From Candidatus Ruthia endofausta (GTDB taxonomy: Bacteria; Pseudomonadota; Gammaproteobacteria; PS1; Pseudothioglobaceae), in assembly GCF_013342985.1 (NCBI RefSeq), contig NZ_CP054490.1:620001-684000 (forward strand): a stretch of 64,000 bases of DNA, written 5' to 3'. Positions 59,354-64,000 of this stretch are shown here, in pieces. Position 1 is the first letter of the stretch. Each line of letters opens with the position of its first letter. Below the pieces are notes generated by a model that searched no databases, was not told where the DNA came from, and was given only the letters and a program-made list of their open reading frames with translations. The position numbers and the translations under genes are program-made.

Positions 59354-60170
59354 CGTCATCATCTTGTTATTGTTATCCAATATTGCATTGGCTAATATCG
59401 ACATTGAAGACACACCCATACCTGGTGGCATTGCTGTGGTTGATTTTCAAAGTAACCATTCAAATCCAAAGGCTTTTTATGGCATTGTTCCTGTCTATAT
59501 TCAGCATATCAAAGACCAATACTGGCAAGCGTTGATAGGCATACCACTACTTGCAAAAGTAGGGGAAAAATATATCACTATTAAAGATTTTTCCACCCAA
59601 AAAATCACTTTTACAGTGCATGAACATCACTATAAAGAACAGCACATCGCTCTCACTGGCAAGAAAAAAAAATACGTCAATCCAAGCCTTAAACACATGA
59701 ATCGAATTAAGCGTGAACGCACTATTTTATCAAAAACTAGAAAGCTATTTTCTGAGAAATCTTTATTTAACGGTCAATTTATTCGACCTGTTAAAGGTGT
59801 TATTACTAGTCCCTTTGGGCTTAAACGCTTTTATAATGAGCAAGCACGCCGAGCACACACAGGAGTAGATTTTGCAGGCAATATAGGCACGCTAATACAC
59901 GCACCAGCAGATGGCAAAGTGATACTCATAGGACATTTTTTCTTTAATGGCAATACCATATTCATTGACCACGGACAAGGGTTAATCAGTGTTTATATTC
60001 ACATGAATAAACACTTAGTTAAACAAGGTCAGCTGGTTAAGAAAGGGGATAAGATTGGTACTATTGGTCAAACTGGACGTGCCACAGGCGCTCATCTACA
60101 CTGGGGTATTTATCTTAATCAAACCACGATTAATCCAAATTTATTATTCGGTGTGTCTGATGAAATCTGA
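59310..60170 (+). CDS. M23 metallopeptidase, exported
   Basis: 286 residues with an N-terminal signal peptide (KKINVIILLLLSNIALA) and a C-terminal M23 domain with zinc ligands in RRAHTGVDFAG and HLHWGIYL. It overlaps xseA by 44 bases if the ATG at 59310 is used; a TTG near 59340 just before the signal peptide is an alternative. Likely cell-wall endopeptidase. Intact catalytic motifs, unlike the LytM-like lipoprotein at 48822. Confidence 0.9.
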   Translation: MENYILKLKKLKKINVIILLLLSNIALANIDIEDTPIPGGIAVVDFQSNHSNPKAFYGIVPVYIQHIKDQYWQALIGIPLLAKVGEKYITIKDFSTQKITFTVHEHHYKEQHIALTGKKKKYVNPSLKHMNRIKRERTILSKTRKLFSEKSLFNGQFIRPVKGVITSPFGLKRFYNEQARRAHTGVDFAGNIGTLIHAPADGKVILIGHFFFNGNTIFIDHGQGLISVYIHMNKHLVKQGQLVKKGDKIGTIGQTGRATGAHLHWGIYLNQTTINPNLLFGVSDEI

Positions 60171-60567
60171 TGTGTCTTTATTGCGTAGGCTCGGTGCTAT
60201 ATCGTATGATATTTTCTTAACATTTTCTTTGGTGTTCTTTGTTACTGGTGTTGTTATTATTGTTTTTTTCAAGGAAGAAGTGCCAAATGGTGATACTTTC
60301 TTTTATGTAATAACAATACCAATGACTTATCTATATTTTGCCTGGTCGTGGGTTAAAGGTAGGCAAACACTAGGTATGAAGGCTTGGAAGTTTCAAATTA
60401 AACAAATAAATAGTAATAATATTACCCACAAGCAAGCATTTATTCGACTCATTAGCGTAATATTCTCTTTTGCCTTTTTTGGCTTGGGGTTTTTATATCA
60501 ACTACTTGATAAAGATAATAGAGCAATACACGACAAAATTTCCAACACCATTTTAATAAAAAATTGA
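60160..60567 (+). CDS. RDD-family membrane protein
   Basis: 135 residues from the ATG at 60160 (MKSDVSLLRRLGAISYDIFL), overlapping the M23 stop by 11 bases; the upstream frame start at 60055 is unlikely. Three hydrophobic segments and the conserved GRQTLGMKAWKFQI. Family function unknown, possibly ion transport. Confidence 0.85.
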   Translation: MKSDVSLLRRLGAISYDIFLTFSLVFFVTGVVIIVFFKEEVPNGDTFFYVITIPMTYLYFAWSWVKGRQTLGMKAWKFQIKQINSNNITHKQAFIRLISVIFSFAFFGLGFLYQLLDKDNRAIHDKISNTILIKN

Positions 60568-60600
60568 CTTGTATCAATATTACCAATAAAAGACCTGTGC

Positions 60601-60606
60601 TATAAT
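60601..60606 (+). promoter_or_regulatory. Extended -10 promoter of the 79-residue membrane protein gene
   Basis: TGCTATAAT, an extended -10, 38 bases before the ATG at 60644. No clear -35. Confidence 0.5.
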
Positions 60607-60643
60607 ATCACTACTTATTATTTAAAGTATTGGAAATAAGAAA

Positions 60644-60883
60644 ATGAGTTCAACAGTTGATAACAGCGACGTAAGAGGTAATATTCTTATGCTAAGCACT
60701 TTGGTTGTAACTTTGGTATTGCCACTGGCATTAATCATCTTATCCTACATTGGGATCATCTCTGGCACGGCTGAATATGTTTCAGCATTTGCAGTTATTG
60801 CGTCTATGATTTATATTGTTGGTGGCACTATTTGGATGTTTACCCAAGATTCAAAAGATGGCGAACAACTCTCTGATGGCTAA
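60644..60883 (+). CDS. Small two-helix membrane protein, function unknown
   Basis: 79 residues: a short polar N-terminus (MSSTVDNSDVRGN), a helix (about 16-38) and a second helix (about 45-66), ending in an acidic tail (DSKDGEQLSDG). It has its own promoter and a downstream terminator, so it is a separate, probably well-expressed unit. I do not recognise the family. Confidence 0.7.
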   Translation: MSSTVDNSDVRGNILMLSTLVVTLVLPLALIILSYIGIISGTAEYVSAFAVIASMIYIVGGTIWMFTQDSKDGEQLSDG

Positions 60884-60900
60884 CACCATCACTTATTAAC

Positions 60901-61254
60901 TTGAGCGTCAAAGCATTTATACAGTCTGCCAAAGGGCAGAAAAAAAAGCCAAATAATTTATTTGGCTTTTTTTATAACTATCAAATAACAATTATTCTTT
61001 TAGTGTTGTTAATCACCCTTATTCGTCAAAGCTTTTTGGTTAATAATTTTCCTTTCATACTGTATGATAAACAGAAAATCATTAACCAAAATATTTCAGT
61101 CAATCAAACACTTGATGAAAAAAATAAACAACTGTCAATTGAGCTTAAAGCTGAATCAGAAGCCAATATGGAAATTTTGGAATCTATTGCTAGATACAAA
61201 TTTGGATTGCTTAAAGAGGGTGAAAGATACTATCAAATTAGCCAATCAAAATAA
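60901..61254 (+). CDS. ftsB: Cell division protein FtsB
   Basis: The frame from TTG 60901 has 117 residues. It has a transmembrane segment (about 29-46), a coiled coil (about 60-90), and a FtsB-like end ESIARYKFGLLKEGERYYQI. It precedes ispD, the usual neighbour. The first 30 codons contain the terminator at 60941, so the true start is uncertain. A start at a GTG or TTG inside the hydrophobic segment would fit the usual FtsB length. Confidence 0.8.
   Translation: MSVKAFIQSAKGQKKKPNNLFGFFYNYQITIILLVLLITLIRQSFLVNNFPFILYDKQKIINQNISVNQTLDEKNKQLSIELKAESEANMEILESIARYKFGLLKEGERYYQISQSK
60941..60973 (+). terminator. Intrinsic terminator after the 79-residue gene, inside the ftsB reading frame
   Basis: AAAAAAAGCCAAATA pairs with TATTTGGCTTTTTTT almost perfectly, and ends in a T run. 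It lies 58 bases after the upstream stop. Confidence 0.8.
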
Positions 61255-61268
61255 GCCTTAGTTAAGGA

Positions 61269-62015
61269 ATGCCTAACCATTATTATTTAATCATTCCTGC
61301 TAGTGGTGTAGGTACACGTATGCACTCTGAAAAGGACGGTCTTGATTGGCAAGCCAAAATTCCCAAACAATATCTAAAATTAGATAACAGATTAACCATA
61401 CTTGACCAAACATTAAAAACCTTACTTAGTATTGATCAAATCAAGGGTTACGTCATTGCTATTGCAAAAGAAGATCGTCTATTTGCCAAATCAACATTTA
61501 ACAACCACCCCAAATTATTAACCACAGTCATCGGTGGCAAAGAGCGCATGAATTCTGTTATCAATGCGCTTAAAGAACTCATAAATTTCGCCAAAAACGA
61601 TGATTGGATATTGGTTCACGACAGTGCCCGCCCCTGTGTGAAGACATCAGAAATAATCAATTTAATGAATCAACTCAAATACCACGCAACTGGTGGATTA
61701 CTTGCAACTAAGGTTGTTGACACCATTAAACAAGCTAATAATAATATTGTCAACACCACCATTGACAGATCAAATCTTTGGCAAGCCCAAACGCCACAAA
61801 TGTATCGCTTTGGTATATTATTAAAAGCCTTTAATACTGCCATCAAGGATGGTATTAACACCACCGATGAGGCTAGTGCCATTGAGCACTTGGGGCTTGA
61901 GTCAATTTTGGTTAAGTCTAGCAGAAGCAATATCAAAATTACCAATCCAGAAGATTTGGCACTGGCAAATTTTTACTTAACTCGGTATCAAAAAACTTTT
62001 AATCCTAGGCACTGA
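61269..62015 (+). CDS. ispD: 2-C-methyl-D-erythritol 4-phosphate cytidylyltransferase IspD
   Basis: MEP isoprenoid pathway. 248 residues with ASGVGTRM at the N-terminus, KIPKQYLKL, VHDSARPCV and the C-terminal SRSNIKITNPEDLALA. Fifteen residues longer than E. coli IspD. IspF is not adjacent; decayed DNA follows. Confidence 0.94.
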   Translation: MPNHYYLIIPASGVGTRMHSEKDGLDWQAKIPKQYLKLDNRLTILDQTLKTLLSIDQIKGYVIAIAKEDRLFAKSTFNNHPKLLTTVIGGKERMNSVINALKELINFAKNDDWILVHDSARPCVKTSEIINLMNQLKYHATGGLLATKVVDTIKQANNNIVNTTIDRSNLWQAQTPQMYRFGILLKAFNTAIKDGINTTDEASAIEHLGLESILVKSSRSNIKITNPEDLALANFYLTRYQKTFNPRH

Positions 62016-62557
62016 ACACTAAAGCCGAAATCCTTACTACGCGAATTAGGAAGCACTTGAGCATTGCCACTAAATAGAAGACGGTAACTGAGCATTAACC
62101 TCAACCTCAATAGAGCTTCACAAGTACGCACCCGAGTCTCGATATAAAGAACCACCAGCGTCGCGGCGGCCCCGCTAAGTGTACCTCGAATCATTGCCAG
62201 TAGTAACCGCATGTTTCATATTTTCAGCAGTCTAGGTTTGGCTGTCAATGGTGACAATACTGCAAGTAATACCACCTGCGACCAGAACCAAACTGATTAA
62301 AAAACTCATTGGCTTTGTCATTCATCAAGTTTTCGGCTTTATTAATGGCTTAAATCACTAGCATTGTCTGAGTTTGTAGAGCCTAGGGCGTTGCGTAGTG
62401 TGCTACCCTCTTCTTTGAGTAAGGTGGTTGTTTTGGGGTTTTTTTTGTTAACAACGGTTTAACTGTACTTAGTGTTTAAATCTAGGTAAGTGGGTTTATC
62501 GAAAGTATCAGTGGTTTGTGCACCAATGAAAAATGAAAGACTAAAAAGAGTGCTCAT
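62016..62557 (-). pseudogene. Exported protein gene, degraded (possibly inverse-autotransporter-like)
   Basis: From the ATG at 62557, MSTLFSLSFFIGAQTTDTFD looks like a secretion signal and first residues, then stop codons. A later frame reads AINKAENLMNDKANEFFNQF followed by GSGR, reminiscent of the periplasmic-to-barrel region of intimin/invasin-type proteins, but that is weak. The lower part (62030-62250) is more GC-rich and shows no clear frame. Nothing functional is visible in this stretch. Confidence 0.4.
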
Positions 62558-62572
62558 TGAGTGCTCTTTTTA
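62542..62572 (-). terminator. Terminator of lon
   Basis: AAAAAGAG and CTCTTTTT with inner CTCA/TGAG, 12 bases after the lon stop, T run on the minus strand. The hairpin also contains the ATG of the dead gene downstream. Confidence 0.75.
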
Positions 62573-62583
62573 TAAATTAAATA

Positions 62584-64000
62584 TTATTTTTCTAAAGCAA
62601 TATCCAGCACTTCATCAATCCATTTCACTTGAATAACCTTAAGGTTGCCTTTGATTTTTTCAGGTACTTCGGACAATTCACGCTCGTTATCATCAGGGAT
62701 AATCACCGTTTTAATACCACCACGCAGTGCGGCTAACATTTTCTCCTTTAGTCCACCAATTGGGGTGACTTCACCTCGAAGAGTAATCTCGCCTGTCATA
62801 GCAACATCGGCTTTAACTTTTCTACCTGTGAGTACTGATACCAGTGCCGTAGTCATCGCTGCACCTGCACTAGGTCCATCTTTTGGTGTTGCGCCATCAG
62901 GCACATGAATATGGATATCCAGTTTCTCGTCAAAATTCTCATCAATACCAAATTTCTTGGCTCTGCTTTTAACCACAGATTTTGCTGCTTGGATTGATTC
63001 TTGCATGACATTACCTAACTGACCTGTGTAGTTAAGCTTGCCCTTGCCTTTATAAGCAGTGGCTTCAATGGTGAATAAATCCCCACCTACCGAAGTCCAA
63101 GCAAGTCCTGTTACTTCGCCCACTTGATTATTTTGTTCAGCCAGTCCAAAACGAAATTTCCTCACGCCTAAATATTTCGCTAAACTCTTGACATCAATAT
63201 TGGCTTTGGTTTTACGTTTTTTTAACACCACTTCTTTAACCACCTTTCGACAAATGGTGCTAATCCTCCTACTCAAACTGCGCACACCTGCTTCACGCGT
63301 GTAATAACGAATAATATCTAAAATAGCACCATCTTGAAACTTAATTTCACTGTCCTTAATGCCATTGCCATCCATTGCCTTTTTAATTAAATGGCGCTTA
63401 GCAATTTCAACTTTTTCATCTTCGGTATAGCCAGACAATTCAATAATTTCCATTCTGTCTAAAAGTGGCTGTGGCAAATCAAGTGAGTTAGCAGTTGCTA
63501 CAAACATGACTTGTGATAAGTCATAATCGACTTCTAAATAATGGTCATTAAAAGTGTGATTTTGCTCTGGATCTAACACTTCTAACATCGCCGAAGAAGG
63601 ATCGCTACGATAGTCACTTGCCATTTTTTCAATTTCATCTAACAAGAAAAGTGGATTTTTAACCTTCGCTTTTTGCATTTTTTGTATGATTGAGCCTGGC
63701 ATGGCACCAATATAAGTACGCCTATGGCCACGAATTTCTGCCTCATCTCGAACACCGCCAAGTGCCATGCGAACGTATTTACGATTAACTGCTCCAGCAA
63801 TAGATTCACCTAAAGAGGTTTTACCCACACCTGGAGGACCCACCAAGCACAAAATATTAGCCTTGTTATGAGTCATACGTGTTTGTACTGCTAAATGCTC
63901 TAAGATGCGCTCTTTAACTTTGTTCAAGCCATAATGGTCATCATCAAGAATTTTTTGCGCCTTATTAAGGTCTTTGTTAATAACGGTTTTCTTTTTCCAT
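62584..64000 (-). CDS. lon: ATP-dependent protease Lon, C-terminal part (runs off right edge)
   Basis: 472 codons are visible, open to base 64000 (the frame upstream of 63927 reads [20 protein letters not shown], a Lon-typical segment). Walker [14 protein letters not shown], Walker [11 protein letters not shown], and the Ser-Lys protease dyad in DGPSAGAAM and [10 protein letters not shown]. The N-terminal domain lies outside the window. Confidence 0.95.
   Translation of the reverse strand, partial: WKKKTVINKDLNKAQKILDDDHYGLNKVKERILEHLAVQTRMTHNKANILCLVGPPGVGKTSLGESIAGAVNRKYVRMALGGVRDEAEIRGHRRTYIGAMPGSIIQKMQKAKVKNPLFLLDEIEKMASDYRSDPSSAMLEVLDPEQNHTFNDHYLEVDYDLSQVMFVATANSLDLPQPLLDRMEIIELSGYTEDEKVEIAKRHLIKKAMDGNGIKDSEIKFQDGAILDIIRYYTREAGVRSLSRRISTICRKVVKEVVLKKRKTKANIDVKSLAKYLGVRKFRFGLAEQNNQVGEVTGLAWTSVGGDLFTIEATAYKGKGKLNYTGQLGNVMQESIQAAKSVVKSRAKKFGIDENFDEKLDIHIHVPDGATPKDGPSAGAAMTTALVSVLTGRKVKADVAMTGEITLRGEVTPIGGLKEKMLAALRGGIKTVIIPDDNERELSEVPEKIKGNLKVIQVKWIDEVLDIALEK

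Noticed and set aside
61988-62212. Minus-strand open frame of 74 codons
   Set aside because: Overlaps the ispD end and mixes frames of the dead gene; no supporting features.
1-64000. CRISPR arrays, insertion sequences, prophage, tRNA or rRNA genes
   Set aside because: Looked for on both strands by eye; no regular spacer repeats, transposase motifs, phage structural genes, or cloverleaf or rRNA sequences were recognised.

Overview
The window looks like a chromosome segment of a reduced, AT-rich gammaproteobacterial sulfur-oxidizing chemoautotroph. The best fit is the SUP05-related vesicomyid-clam symbionts (the Ruthia/Vesicomyosocius lineage). Three things support this: a form II RuBisCO with CbbQ/CbbO, assimilatory nitrate reduction with a full molybdenum-cofactor pathway, and a compact housekeeping set interrupted by many genes in different stages of decay. 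The lineage assignment is inference from gene content. No tRNA, rRNA, insertion sequence, prophage or CRISPR array was seen.

Layout. 1-6068 (minus): nitrate assimilation operon nirB, nitrate transporter, PP2C phosphatase/kinase fusion, nasA (runs off the left edge), preceded by a leader terminator hairpin. 6365-14567: molybdenum cofactor genes moaE, mobA, moeA, moaC, moaA, moaD and mog. They flank a ruined respiratory nitrate reductase locus of narK, narG and an HPP-family membrane protein, in which narH, narJ and narI are gone. 14571-20071: cbbM, cbbQ, cbbO and a small unknown gene, with a dead divergent cbbR. 20090-28298: dead tauE-like and purU genes, argJ, the Fe(III) ABC importer fbpCAB with Fur boxes and a dead multicopper oxidase, and a cation efflux protein. 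28295-38000 (mostly minus): ruvC, dead thioredoxin, small envelope proteins, dead dtd, glyS, two little-known proteins, tolA/tolR/tolQ/ybgC/ruvB, lolB. 38068-51739: hemA-prfA, znuB, fur, bamE, sppA, ccmAB, metK and ahcY (each behind its own riboswitch), glyQ, yqaA, a LytM-like lipoprotein, a MscS channel, miaB. 51740-55250: copper-handling proteins (Sco, PCu(A)C, DUF2946) among decayed DNA, including a displaced copy of the hemA 3' end and a dead phoH. 55270-62015: mnmA, hflD, rpsT, smr, xseA, an M23 peptidase, an RDD protein, a small membrane protein, ftsB, ispD. The right end holds a dead exported-protein gene and the C-terminal part of lon.

How it fits together. Carbon is fixed by form II RuBisCO kept active by CbbQO, apparently without its CbbR regulator. 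Nitrogen can enter as nitrate through the transporter, NasA and NirB, with Mo cofactor made locally. Respiratory nitrate reduction has been lost here, but its cofactor genes stay intact because NasA still needs them. Iron import keeps a Fur-box candidate and fur itself is intact. Copper chaperones point to an active copper-containing cytochrome oxidase. The S-adenosylmethionine cycle has a SAM-II-like element before metK and an SAH riboswitch before ahcY.

The most notable observations are the paired riboswitches, the nas leader attenuator, the selective erosion of nar, cbbR and the Fur-linked oxidase, and the hemA fragment duplication. I did not find a defence island or a clearly novel multi-gene system. 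The least understood intact genes are the ParS/MbcA-like plus unknown pair after tolA, the unknown gene after cbbO, and a 79-residue membrane protein.
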